Assembly (NCBI RefSeq): GCF_017654505.1
Contig: NC_054572.1
Span: forward strand, 4,204,914-4,268,913
Direction of reading: 5' to 3'
Length of the DNA: 64,000 nt
DNA from: Polyodon spathula
Taxonomy: Eukaryota; Chordata; Actinopteri; Acipenseriformes; Polyodontidae
Shown here one piece after another: positions 13,079 through 25,953 of this stretch (the stretch's first letter is position 1; each line of letters starts with the position of its first letter). The position numbers and the translations under genes are program-made. The notes under the pieces were generated by a model. The model had not been told where the DNA came from. It did not search any database and worked only from the letters and a program-made list of their open reading frames with translations.

Positions 13079-14309
13079 AAAAAAAAACATAAAAAACACA
13101 GGTGGTGGAGCCACTTGGAGCCGTAGATGGAAGTCAGATACAAATCATGCCACATGTTGAGAATGAGCACCTGTACGTACACAGGAAAGGGTTTCATTCC
13201 ATTACTAGTCAAGTGATCTGTTCACTTGACACTTTTTTCTTTTCTTCGCTAGTTAGGGTTCCCAACAACTTGCCAAATAGAATCGGTTTGTTTTGACCAA
13301 TACGTTCTATAATTGTATTTATTTCTTCTAAAGACAAATTGGCTTTCCTTGTCACACCTGCTATTGCAAGTTATTGCAGCTGTGTTTTAAAGTGGATTGC
13401 TGAGTGAGTGATTTTTCAGAGCGCAAATCGCTAAAGGAATCTCAAGCGATGGTCCTGCGATGGGTTTTATGAAACGCTCACAGAGAGGCCCTCAACCTGA
13501 TCGCAATCGCGCACTTTTATGAAATGGGCCTCATGATGCATGAAAAAGTTCTCCAAGTATCAGGGCAAAGCTGCAGTTTGATGAAGCAGACTGAGCCGAT
13601 CCATCCCTTGAAGAACTTGCTTGTGAAGCTGGCTGCTGGTGTCCTATTCAGAGCCGATTAGTTTGTATCTCACCTATACTGGAGTGAGCTACAAGGACAG
13701 GATTATTATATTCAGCTTTACAGAGGCTGTTATACTGTCTGCTTTAGGCTAGCTTTGGGTGCTGTTGGCTAGCAGACAGTGTAAGCATACAGCTTTATAG
13801 TACTGATGCTGTTACTGTCAGTACTGAGATATCCATTACCCAGACACATGTCAATAGCATTTTACCATCCTTGTATTAAGAATAAAATCAATCTCCATTA
13901 CATACATACATATATTTGTGCACAAATTAATGCACTTGCCAGTCACACGCAATTTTTCTGATATAAAGCCCGTCTCTTCAATGTTACAGTGTGCTTGTTT
14001 ATCCTTCATAGTTTTTTTTTTTTTTTTTTTTATTGTGCAGTTACACAGCGCTTCCTTCAATTTAAAAAATGCAGCAAAAGCAAAGCGAACGAGACAAGCT
14101 GCGGCGATATAAATGTTAATCATTAAACAGTTTCAGATACTCTGATGCTTTTATTTTTTAAATCTGTGATCTTTAATTGCATTTGTGCATTTTAATTTGC
14201 AAGTGAACGGTGATATTAGATACTAGATTCTGCTATTTTGAATACTGACTTTGGATACTGTTTAATTCTGGAAACTGTGTTATTGTTTTAATCTGTTGCT
14301 AAATTATTA
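13079..14309. other. MAGI3 intron 1, no recognised element
   Basis: Nothing recognised apart from a T run at 14011-14032. Confidence 0.4.
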
Positions 14310-14548
14310 TTCTTTGTTATTTAGCAGACACCTTTATCGAAGGCGACTTACAGACTGGGGTGTGTGAACTGTGCATCAGCTGCAGAGTCACTTACAACAA
14401 CATCTCACCCGAGAGACGGAGCACAAGGAGGTTAAGCGACTTGCTCAAGGTCACACAGTGAGTCAGTGATTGAGCAGGGATTTGAACCGGGGACCTCCTG
14501 GTTACAAGCCCTTTTCTTTACTCACCAGACCACACAGCCTCCCCTTGT
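14310..14548 (-). mobile_element. tRNA-derived core-type SINE with L2-like tail, minus orientation
   Basis: Read on the minus strand: a B-box-like CCGGTTCAAATCCCTG, then CTGTGTGACCTTGAGCAAGT resembling the MIR/core-SINE body, and a 3' end GTAAGTCGCCTT..GATAAAGGTGTCTGCTAAA that is the common L2-type SINE tail in fish. About 240 bp. Confidence 0.8.
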
Positions 14549-16606
14549 TTTGTGTGAACCTTTTCTTTTGGCCCTCGTGCCCTGGATTTGTTTGTTCCCG
14601 TGCATTGTTTATGTGTTTGTTTAACAAACGTGCGCTTTAGCGCTTGAACTGCAGAAAAAAAAACAATACAGCCTGGGCATTCACCTTCACTATAAAGATT
14701 ACACTCCGACACCATGGCTCCACAGAGGTGCACTCACCTAGCCCCCTCTCCCTACATAAAGGATTTTGTCTTCCTTCTATACAGGTGGCCACTCCCCAAT
14801 CAGCGCTCGATTACCTAATTGGGGAATGGGACAGATTCAACTCCATCCCTGCCAGCCTTACACTTATTTACATAAGCAGGGACTTTGCCCTGCCACACCC
14901 TCCCTCTCCACTTTTCAATGTTAAGCAAAGAGAAGAAGCTGGAATTGCAGCTTCTGACACTTGAAAGAACTCTGCAATGGTTGTTCTTACTTGACACCAA
15001 GCAGGGGTACCCTCAGCACACGCTGTAGCTGGACTAAACTCTGCAGTGCATGCCTTTGCATCTCTGAGCCAAGGCTCTTTAACCTCTCTGTGACCTCTGG
15101 GAGGGAGCGGAGAGTCACTTTACCAACTTGTAAATCCATACAATCTGCTAAACTGTGTGGAAGAATCAGAACTACACTGTAAACAAGACTCTGTATAGAG
15201 GTTTTAAAAACCCCAGGTATTATATTACTGAAACGAAACCCTTAACAACAGAATACCTTTTCATTTTACTCTCATGCCAATAGAGTGTACTGTCCCTTTT
15301 ACAAGTTTAAAACAAAAGGATTTTACAAAGCAACTTAGCATGAAAAACATTATCTTCTCAACAGCCGTGCTTAGCAAACAGCATATTGTCTCACAGGCTG
15401 TTTGATTGTTTTACCCTAGTGACAGGCCAGGGACAATGTGTGGGCAACCCCATTACAAAATCTGCTAGGTGACACATGCAGCACTGCTGGGGATTTTAAC
15501 TCGGTCAGAGTTTCTGTAGTCTGCAACGATAACCACCTATACAGCGGATTCAAACATGCCTTGGATTACCAGTATATATATCACATGAAGAATTAGCCCT
15601 TGTCGCCAGCAGAGAAGACAGCTGGGAAAAACTAAATATCAGAGAAACCACCACGGTCTGTTCACAATGTTTAAACTTTAACATATTTAGAATGTTTGTA
15701 AACGCTGCACCCAGACATGTTACAGTGCTGTCCCTCTCTGGGTTCCTGGCCAGAAACGAGCTTTCTGAAATGTGATTCAGCAGAGCAGAAACTGATTTCC
15801 TATTTTCTTCTTCTTTCCATCAACGCATTACCTGCCAACAGCAAATGACAAAAAAGGGGTCTACAGAGTGGGCCTTTTCAAGTGGAAACTAATGCATTTC
15901 TGCAACCTACCACTTCGTGTTAGATAGCCCCATTTGACACATGAACAGAAGAGGATACCAATAATAGAAACTATATATATTTACTGTATTTATATAGTAC
16001 CGCAAAGCACTGGACAGTACATAGCAGGAAAAGAAGAACAAACCACAATACATTTTTATAGCATGTCACACACACAACAGACCATTTAAATAACACTATA
16101 CACATAATACAAAAGCAGCAATTTTAAAGTTACACTAAAACCCACTAAGATAAGAAAGCCATTTCCCAACTTCCCTGCAAACGAAGGCAGAGCACTCCCT
16201 AATTTAGGAGCTCTACAAGAAAAAGGCCTCTCTCCCGTGTTAGGTCACCAAAAATAATCTTTACTGGAAGAAGCAAGAGGTCCAGCAGAGACCCTTATAT
16301 ACAATATTCCAGTGTTGTGATGTACAGTGGGACAGTGTGAAGCAGGGTACTGTGTTACATCACAGCAAACACTGATTTTACTGCTACAGTGTGTTTTAGG
16401 TGCAGTGTGATTAGCTACATTTACCATGTTCCTTGCAGATTATTTTACTGCAAACTTGCATTTTTTTTTAATTCAATTTCAATTCCACTGCATTGCTGGT
16501 ATTAAAATGGGTTCCATTGGTCAAAAGATAAGAACAACATACACACCCCCAGAGACATTTTTATCTTCTATCCCTGTCAATATTATTAATGTGGCTACAG
16601 TTGTCA
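14549..16606. other. MAGI3 intron 1, no recognised element
   Basis: No gene or clear repeat. A short stretch near 15970-16015 (TTTATATAGTACCGCAAAGCA) looks like an old LINE/SINE tail but is too short to assign. Confidence 0.35.
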
Positions 16607-16694
16607 GTATGTATGTGTTTCACTGGAGCCACATCAGTATGTATGTGTTTCACTGGAGTCACACCAGTATGTATGTGTTTCACTCGAGACATTG
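16607..16694. repeat. 30-bp direct repeat, three copies
   Basis: Three tandem units of CAGTATGTATGTGTTTCACT + GGAGYCACAY, the last diverging at its end. Confidence 0.9.
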
Positions 16695-17149
16695 TTCTTT
16701 AAATGCGTTCTAATGAATTTGTTGTTTCAGCTTCGCTTCTCTTTTTTTTTTTTATTATTTTTTTTTTTGCAACCTCCAAAGCTGAAGAGAATCCTTCATG
16801 TTTGATACCGTGTCTAAGCTGGGTCCTTTGCTTTGTCCTTGAAAGGAGTATATCTTTGATATTGCTTTCTAAATGTCTTTGTGTCAAAGCTGCTGCGAAA
16901 CACTGGGAATCCAACAGTCTGCACTACTCCCAGCAGATTCAAAAATATCACAAACATCACATTAGTCTATTTCACATTGCATACATTGTAGAGGAGGGGG
17001 TTGCAAATCATTTGATTCATAATTGTTTGAGAAATGACTGGCAATACATACTGGCTGTATGTACGTTCAACTGTGATGAAAAATGTCAAGGAGGGAAAAG
17101 CTTATATAATTGTGATTTTTTTTATTATTATTTTTTCCAACAACGGATG

Positions 17150-17335
17150 AGGCTGAAATAAAATACGGGGGTGGCAAGTTTTGAAAAACACCTGTCCAAG
17201 GCACAAAATGCTCGAAAAATCTACTTGTCCTTCTTAAAAATCTACTTGCCCCCTCACCGTCGCACAAAACACACACAAAAAAGTAGAATATAACCTGTAA
17301 GATGTTGTTTTTATTCAACAGTGAACACAATCAAT
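17150..17335. mobile_element. Possible DNA-transposon fragment (CTACTTGTCC motif)
   Basis: Contains ACACCTGTCCAAGGCAC, ATCTACTTGTCC and ATCTACTTGCCCC in close spacing, a pattern I associate with a fish transposon terminus. Ends are not resolved. Confidence 0.3.
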
Positions 17336-17527
17336 CAATCAATCAATCAGTGATTAACAGGGGCGGGTCTAGCCTTGTAGCTTGACGGGTTCACTAAATT
17401 CTTCAAGCTACACAAAAGGTTCCCTGTGGGCCCCCACCTCACCTGAACAAATATATAATACACTTTAAGGAAATGTTCCTTTCAATGCAGTTTGGAACAT
17501 TTGCTAGTAAATGTAAGTAACATACTA

Positions 17528-18216
17528 ATGCCTCTTTTCCACTGCAGAGCTGCGCCAGGGCTGTAGCGAGCCCTCACGACGTGGTCAAGGAGAGCCTGGG
17601 TTGTTTTTCCACTGCAGAGCCGAGCCGTGCCACTGACGTCGCACGTAACCAAAGACAGCTGTTACCAATTAACTCAGTGTGCCAAAAGATGTGCAAACAA
17701 ACGGTGTTCAAATATTAACAAACCAACGGTACGGCTGATTCATGCATCACTATATTTTGTAAATATATTATGGAATTTCTTTATAATTCAGACATTTTAC
17801 TGATTATTTACCTAATATATCCCAGTTAAGGATAGTGGTTGTTTTTTTCTAGTTGTTTTTTTGTTTGGGTGCGTAGCTGTGTTTTATATGTGTGGCACAG
17901 CTGTGTTTTGTTTTACTATATTTTTGTAAATAAGTGTGCGAGTTAAGTGTATCGTACCCACGGTTTATGTCAATTTGCTTCAAATCCTCAAAAATTCGGG
18001 CACAAACTGACGCACGACTCCAGATCTTCCCGAACACTTCTATCTGTGGAGTGTACTGATTACAAAACGACGAAAATCCTTAACCCCGCCCCTGGCTCAA
18101 CTCAGCGTGGAATTTCACGGTTTGGTTCTCGCTCGACTCAACAAATAGCAAGTGAAGAACCGCCCGTACCATACCGAGCCCACATGGGACCGATGTGCCA
18201 GTGGAGAAGGGGTATA
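17528..18216. mobile_element. hAT-type non-autonomous element (MITE-like)
   Basis: The left end ATGCCTCTTTTCCACTG matches the complement of the right end, ATACCCCTTCTCCACTG (13 of 17). Subterminal GAGCCGAGCCGTGCC and CGTACCATACCGAGCCC are typical of the fish 'TTTTCCACTG' hAT family. About 690 bp, no transposase. The flanking 8-mers are not a clean duplication. Confidence 0.65.
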
Positions 18217-19026
18217 ACAGTACAACTATAATAAGCAATACTTAGTTATTCAACTACCCCCACCCCCATCACAAACACAACTGGAAGGAGAAAGATCAAA
18301 TTCCTTCATTCCCACAATTCAAAACACCCTGCAATGCAGTTCCTACGGGTTCAAGATAAAGGGGAAAAGAAAACAATGTTAACCACAATACAACTTGAGT
18401 GTTACTGTAGCGAACATCAATTTAAGAGACAAAGATGTCGACTCTAGTAGAGTGTGCAACACTTGAAATGATATCTGCTTTAGTAAGCTTGTGCAGGATT
18501 CCGGTTCAAAGCTGTTCAAAACCTCAACAAACATGAAACGTCACAGATAACCAAGCCACCTGTTAATCAGAAACGAACAACTTCGGCTTTGCCCCTTAGC
18601 CAGCCCCAGTTGTGTCATGTCAAGCTGAAAGGGTTCAATAGCAGCCAGTGATCTCAGTATCTAGCCAGATCCTTTTGCTGGCACACCTTTCTCCACAAAG
18701 TTTAAATAGCACACATTCCTCAGTGGGTAGTGCAGGTTCAGCCAGGTCGACTGGAACTGCAGGTGAAACTCATTGATAAACTGATTTCTTATCAGCAGCA
18801 GGTGCTTCCAAGCCTCTACGCCTCGCCCACCTTTCTCTGGCAGGACTACTGGGATTTTCTAAAAAGGAAAAGCTATAATGGCATGTGAACAGCTCAATCA
18901 GTGGCAAACTGAAAAGTAGGTTACAGATTCAATATTTCAGTCTCACAATATACTATTGCTTCATAATCACTGAGAATGTACATAAACAAGATTACAATGA
19001 TTACACCGTGTAAAAATTCTTATTAT
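18217..19026. other. MAGI3 intron 1, no recognised element
   Basis: No recognised coding or repeat content. Confidence 0.35.
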
Positions 19027-19400
19027 TTAATACAAAAGTAATACAAAAATGACTACAAAAGATGTAAAAGTGAGTAGTTTTTCGAGATTTACGATTATAC
19101 TGTAAATTTACAATCTCAAAAAACTACTCACTTCTAAATCTTTTGTAGTCATTTTTGTATTACTTTAGTATAAATACATGTTAATTTGGATTCATATGTT
19201 GCTTTTTTCTGACTTTATGTGAACAAAAAGACACAAAAGCGCCCGTTTTGTCATTGGAAATAGTGATATTTCAAAATATCACTGTCCTGGTCACAAAAGC
19301 AAAGTTTGTGGGGAATAATAGCCATTTTCTATACTTTTGAGGCATAAGCAATTAGGAAATAACACTTACTACCCAGGAACAAAAATTGTGTTACATAGTG
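19027..19400. mobile_element. Fold-back repeat element, copy 2 with both arms
   Basis: Left arm 19027-19092 and right arm 19105-19171 are near-complementary over about 65 bp (TACAAAAATGACTACAAAAG on the left, complement on the right), with a ~12-bp loop. A ~230-bp body follows that is about 95% like copy 1 by eye. The inner palindrome reads GTGATATTTCAAAATATCAC, the exact reverse complement of the one in copy 1. No ORF. Confidence 0.8.
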
Positions 19401-19850
19401 TTATTCAATTACTCCTTTTCCAAATATGCTTAATTGTAAGGACGACCAGAAGAATGGGGTGGAATCCAACACTGTCTTTATATCAGTGAAACTCCCACAT
19501 AGAAGGAAACATATGGCTGTTACCTGGGGCTCTGTAGCATCACTGCCTGTCTAGAGCATCACACTTAAGCAACAGCTGTGCAGCAACGACACACTACAGC
19601 ACAGCGATCGAAGCTGGCCAACCTTTAACTGCCTGGCTGGTGTTTCCTGTCTGAATCTCTGCTGCTGTTTGATGACAGAAGGCATCTAGTTGCAGGGATA
19701 GGACAAGCAGGACATGTTACCTTCAAAACAATTCGAAATGCACAGGGATATGTTCATGGAAACTTCCACTGGAAACTTCTTACTGTGCAGGGGAGCAATG
19801 AAGTCACAGTACTAGACACTGATCACAGTGGCTCCTGTAACCAGGTATAT

Positions 19851-19853
<3 letters not shown>

Positions 19854-19888
<35 letters not shown>
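19854..19888. repeat. (CA)n microsatellite
   Basis: Uninterrupted AC/CA run of about 17 units. Confidence 0.95.
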
Positions 19889-19890
<2 letters not shown>

Positions 19891-20869
19891 TAGCACCCCT
19901 TTGTAGCAATAGTCAGAGGCAAATACAACTTGATAGAGAAAACACTCAATCCAGCCAAACAAGTTCTCCCTCCATCCGCCAATCAGTCAAATGCCCAAGG
20001 AGAGAAGCGCTGACAAAGCTTCTGTCTGCTCAGGGACAAAATAAAGAACAGAAAGAAAAAAGCATATTTGAGAGCAACTTCCACTTCAAAAGCAAAGCCT
20101 GGAATAAAACAAGCGGTTCCACCAGTCCTGTTCACTACGCTGAGAAAAAGCTGGAGAAAGATCTCACTGACAGTAGGCTAGAAACCAAGAGCTGCGAGTT
20201 CTTGAGACATCTATATATCAAGATCAATGCTGCCAAATCACAACAAAGCTGAGCAAAGTTATGGAAATGATTAGGTTAGTTAAGAAGACTTTAAATTGGC
20301 ATCGTTTTTTTAATATCATTTACTCCATTCCAACACTTTTCTTCAGCACGCTCTGCTAAAATTGGAGCCAAACAAGAAGCAGTTTACCTGTCACAGCACA
20401 GCAATCTGCTGCACACGTCAATGCAACTGCCACAGCGCCCCTTCTCAGAGCCTTCTTTACGGGCCTGACCGCCAGGTCCCTGGCCACCCATTACACCGCC
20501 CATGCTTGAGAAGTATATTAGCATCTAAACAAATGCATCTCTTCAAATGAAATTCAACCAAGCACCGAGAGAAAAATGGCTGAGGGAGTTGAAAAGTAAA
20601 TGATTGCTTGGTTCACTAATACAATTTGCTGACTTGTTTCAGAAAGCTTGGGGGTATCACTTGTAAAGCATTAGCATTACATTAGCAAGCACCCAAGCTA
20701 TGCATCACCAGGAGACCACACATTAAACTCATTCAATTAGGCTTTAAAAACAAAACAGCAAACTAAATACAGATTAACTTTCTTTTTGTAAATGGCAAGA
20801 TAACTCTCATAAATGAATGTTTATTCAATCTGTGTGTATTTGCTTTGTCAGGTATTGTGGAATGGCATC

Positions 20870-21118
20870 AGAATTATTCAAGCATTCCAAATTTGAAATA
20901 AAGGGGCATTCACAACAGAAAATAGGAGGCACTTTTTTACATAGAGAATTGTGGAAGTCTGGAACCAACTCTCCAGTAATGTTGTTGAAGCTGACACCCT
21001 GGTATCCTTCAAGAAGCTGCTTGTTGAGATTCTGGGATCAATAAGCTACTAACAACCAAACGAGCAAGATGGGCCGAATGGCCACCTCTCGTTTGTAAAC
21101 TTTCTTATGTTCTTATTT
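20870..21118 (+). mobile_element. CR1-like LINE 3' end
   Basis: Contains CTGGAACCAACTCTCCAG, GACACCCTGGTATCCTTCAA and the tail GAATGGCCACCTCTCGTTTG + TTCTTATGTTCTTA. The same order appears at 25040-25190, 31970-32115 and 45420-45550. Confidence 0.85.
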
Positions 21119-21537
21119 TCTAATGAAATCTGTATTTAAACACTTGTTGTTGTTCTTTTTGAGTGTGATGTATCATTCTGGGTAGCAGGGTGCACACTGC
21201 TGGTAAAGTGAACTCATATCTTTTAAGTAAGTATTCTTTGCTAATGAAAATGCTTCTACACACAGGAGTTGCGAGTTAAGATTAGTCAATTAGAGATAGA
21301 CATGGTGCTCAGCATTGGATTTAAGGAGCGCAGGTGATGCATGTCTGCTTGTTCTCTGTGGCAGGCTCTTGTCTGTGTGGAAAGGGGTGCACGCTCCTTT
21401 CAGGACTGAGCTTACCTTTTCCATAGACGGGACATTTAATCTTGTTTAACCCTATTATTTAATAATGGTAAATTTAATAAGGGTAAGATTGAGTTTATAT
21501 TGAAATGAATGTGAAGTAAAGTATTCTTAGTGAGTAA

Positions 21538-21539
<2 letters not shown>

Positions 21540-21582
<43 letters not shown>

Positions 21583-21600
21583 ATAATAATAATAATAATC
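21540..21600. repeat. (ATT)n then (AAT)n microsatellite
   Basis: About 14 ATT units followed by about five complementary AAT units, giving a small inverted repeat. Confidence 0.95.
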
Positions 21601-22558
21601 TGGATTAATGTAGAATTAAATTTGGGTATTTGCCCAGTAATGGTTTTGCTGGGGGAGGGACCTACCTGAGATAAGGTCTCAAAGAGGTCAGTATGAGGAA
21701 CTCTGGGTGGGCTGGAGGTTAGTAGCTGACCTCTGTGGTAGCCGAGATATAGAAGGATTGTGTTATCTGTTTTGTTTTGTTTTGATCTAGCATCAGTGTA
21801 AATAGTTATTTGTTGAAAGAACCAGCTTGCTTTCACAAATCAAGTATTTGTTTCTTTTAACTGAATTTTTGGTTGTGCCTCCTCCCTGTTTCACACCAGC
21901 CACTATGCACACCCTCACAAAGTCACCCTGGATAAAGGAGTCTGATAATTGTGTGCAAGCAACAAAACTTTTGATTAAAGGATCATAAGGAATACCTTGG
22001 ACTCTCATACTTGACTGTTGTTCATAATAAAATGTCAATAAATAACAAGTCATGCACAAAATGAACACAATTGTAATTTTCTGGTTTTTTTCATGCCTCA
22101 TTCGTAGCATTCCCATGCATGGAGTGAAAACTTCAAGTGCCTGCAGCATTTGTGCAGCATGAAAAGTGATCTTCCCTTTAATAATTCAACGCACTGAGAC
22201 TCTAGAGCACATGAGTGGGGTGAACATCCCATCATGAACTTTATTTTTTAAACTCTGTGTTACGCACGCACATGGAAATGCCCCTATACACAAGAGAACA
22301 CACTGCATTTGACAATACAGCTGCTTCCAGTGTAACAGTTACTATGGCTGGAGTCCCAGCTGCTGGCAACATCAGATCCACGTGAATGTGTTCTCTGGCG
22401 CTCCGTTCACATGACAAGGCGTGTGACATTGGGCTGAGCACAGCAAGTTTGGATACCACCACGGTTTCCTTTGTCAAGATCAAAAAAAAATAAATGTACA
22501 AACAAGCACAGACATCTACTGGATTGTCCACATTCACATGACACTAAACAGTATGAAT

Positions 22559-23408
22559 TAGTGCTGGGACAAACATCTGAATATTTTTTGACGTGTATTT
22601 GGATACATAAAAAAAAAAAAAAAAAAAAAAAAATCAGATGTTAGTATTCACTACAAATGACAAAAATACCTTGCACTTATTTACCGTCTCTCACCAGAAT
22701 TTGCGCAAAAGTTTCAAAAACCGAACCAATGAAAAAGAGCTCAGTGTGAGATTAATATAAAAAAAAAACACAGAATCAACACAGCGGCTATTGAGCGACT
22801 ATTCAAGTTTTAGACAGCAAAAAGTAAACAAACCAGATTATGCGCACACCCTTAGTGATCTTTCTGGAAAGCCATCTGGGACAAAAATGTGCTGTGCTGC
22901 TTTAGAGTGAGCCAGAATCTCATGGGACTGAAATGCCTCGCTTAAACAGTACCCAGCTACCTGAAAATGCTGTGTAGTGATTTTCATATAGACTGTGTGT
23001 GTGTATATATATAGTTGTGACTTTGCTACATGGAATGTAATAAACGAGAACCAAAACGTTGAGTTTCCAGTACATTTTCCCCCCTCTTCGCTTTACAACA
23101 CCATTTCCACGTTTGTTTTATTTGAAGTGTTTAAAGTTAAATTTCAGTTTTCGTTTGCTTGTTCAGCCACAAAAAGGCACAAGTAAACTCATGCGATTAC
23201 TTCATGAAAACGTGTCTATGGCCGCTGTTTACTGTGAAGAAACAGTAACGGCAAGCAATGACTTTTGATTTATTTAAAAAAAAAAAAAAAAAAAAAACGT
23301 GGAATAAACAAAACAATAACTTGAAGTGTTATTTGGCATCCTCTGTTTTGTAGTTAATTCACTGGGGTAAAGTCCTACACAACGTATTCTTTGCTCCTGG
23401 GATATCTT

Positions 23409-23439
<31 letters not shown>

Positions 23440-23575
23440 GCCCCCTGCCTCTACCTGCATTCAGAGCAATATAATGGCTTTCACCACTTTTTGAAAAACG
23501 AATGAATATCCAAACGAATATTTAAATTATGCACGAATATCCAAACATGGAAATCCAGTGTTTGTCCCAGCACTA
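22559..23575. mobile_element. Non-autonomous hAT-type transposon with 8-bp target-site duplication
   Basis: Starts TAGTGCTGGGACAAACA and ends with its complement TGTTTGTCCCAGCACTA. It is flanked on both sides by GTATGAAT (22551-22558 and 23576-23583), the 8-bp duplication expected of hAT insertion. The 1017-bp interior holds poly-A and CA runs and no transposase. Confidence 0.92.
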
Positions 23576-24360
23576 GTATGAATAGCCCCTTAATGGAACA
23601 ATTCATGAAAAAGAAAAAGCCAATGGCAATATATAAATAGGGTATTTTGTCCAGAGGATACGACCCCTAATCCAACTCAAGACAGTTATTTAGTTCTCAG
23701 GCAATTTGTTAACCAGGTGTCGAATGTAACCAGTAACCGTACAACAGTTTGCACACAGATATTACACAACACATACGCAGTCACTTTGTCTTATTCCAAA
23801 AAGCCAATTCCAGCCTATTCACACGACACTTCGGATAGCACCCATTGCTGGACAGGGAGCAGAGTCATTTAATCTGCGTGGATGTTTTGCAACAGTATCA
23901 TCAGAGCGGACAGCATTGTGATCCAGCCTGTCACTCCACAAGAACCCTGCTTCAGCATTCTAAGCAGCAGCTTCGGATTCTTTATTCTCCCCCACAAAAC
24001 ACTTGCTGCACATGTGGTGGGTTTTATAAATGAGCTGGATTGAGGACAGTGGCACTCTCAGGGACATTTGAACAACATGCTGCAGGAAACCTTGGAGAAG
24101 GCAGAGGAAAGCTACCATATTGACCAATCCAATATCCATCCCAGTGCTGCTGCTGTTCAGTTCCACTGACAGTGAAATACAGATTTAGTGCGGATATCAG
24201 GGACAGAATACAGGGACAGCTGGCTTTTCATCTGACTGAAAAAGAACATCTGTGGATGGCTTACAGATTAAGCTGATCTCGATATTCAAGCAGGGAGTAA
24301 AATATCCAAGACAACATCATAAATGAGCAGGAAAAAAATAGCAAATATATTAAATTATTT

Positions 24361-24831
24361 GTTTTTACAAAAGAGGATACAGACAACATGCCCCACATGT
24401 CAACCTGTTCCTATCCAGTTTTAAATAATTTCAGCATAACAGAGGCAGAAGTGTTCTTGGGACTAGGAGCTCTTAAAATAAACAAATCCCCTAGGCCAAA
24501 TGAGATCCTCACAGTACTCACCAGTACTTGAAGAAATGAAAGAAGTTATTTACAAACCGCTAACCAAGATCATGCAACAGTCTCTTGAGACAGGGACTGT
24601 AGCAACAGACTGGAGAACTGCTCTTCCTAACATATATTAATGACTTAGATTCTGGTATAGTAAGAAAACTTGTTAAATTTGCAGACAATATAAAAATAGG
24701 AGGAGTGGCAAACACTGTTGCAGCAGCAAAGGTCATTCAAAATGATCTAGACATCATTCAGAACTGCGCAGACACCTGGAAAATTACATTTAATATAGAA
24801 ATGTGTAAGGTACTGCATGCAGGCAATACAA

Positions 24832-24897
<66 letters not shown>

Positions 24898-25192
24898 GAG
24901 ACACTGAAATTGAAGAAGGAATCTATGAAAAAGGTCTAGGATTTATGTTGACTCAGAAACTTTTTCGACCTGAAAAGAGAAACAAGGACCAGGGGTCACA
25001 AATGGAGATGAGATAAATGGGCATTAAGAACAGAACCAACTGTCTGGAACCAACTCCCCAGCAATGTTGTTGAAGCTGACACCCTGGGATCCTTCAAGAA
25101 GCTGCTTGATGAGATTCTGGAATCAATAAGCTACTAACAACCAAACGAGCAAGATGGGCTGAATGGCCTCCTCTCGTTTGTAAACTTTATGT
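24361..25192 (+). mobile_element. CR1-like LINE fragment with internal (TA)n
   Basis: Frames encode GALKINKSPRPNEI (finger region) and YINDLDSGIVRKLVKFADNI (degenerate FADD box), then NDLDIIQNCADTW and MCKVLHAGNTN. A (TA)n run (24837-24894) splits the next block, EKGLGFML. The 3' end carries the GAATGGCCTCCTCTCGTTTG tail. The YADD-type aspartate pair is mutated to DN. Confidence 0.85.
24837..24894. repeat. (TA)n microsatellite
   Basis: About 29 TA units inside the LINE fragment. Confidence 0.97.
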
Positions 25193-25591
25193 TTAATAAT
25201 ATAGATGCATAAGATTAGTTTTAGGATTTCAAAGTGAAACAGAAACAAATGTGGATAAACACATTTTTCAATCAAATAAAAGGTTGTGCACTTGTACATT
25301 TGTACAATAGTACATAATAGTTCGCCTGCAACGTTCCAGACAGCTTCACAGGGTTTGTATTAGTCAGGTGGCCGGATTTTGTAGGTTTGAGAATGAACTG
25401 CTCGGAAACCCTCCATTACAGGAGAAGAAATTGTGTTGTATGTTATGAAAGCAATTATTACGGTTTCAAGGTGAGAGACAGATAGCTGTCTTTACAAAAG
25501 TAAATTCACAGGTGTCCTTGTAATACAATGTGAAAATGCACGAGAGCAGAAAGCAAAACTGCTTATTTTTGTTTTAAGAAGAAACACCTAA

Positions 25592-25867
25592 CCACTTCAA
25601 CACCATGGCGTACGCACGCACGTCAAATGAAAACCTCAATTACAGTGCCGTGCTGCAAGTGCGTACGTCAAGCTTCCCAGTCTATTCTATGAGCGGTTTC
25701 CCAGTCTAGCATTTCAGGTTTCATTAGCTAAGGCAGTGCTACTGTGGAATGTGCAATGAAAGTCGGGGGAGGGTCAAGTGACATTTGTATCCAATTGCGT
25801 GTCATCTAGCGATTCCAATCTACCTGTGGGCGTTTAGATATTGCAGGAAGCCATCAACTTTTACAAG

Positions 25868-25953
<86 letters not shown>

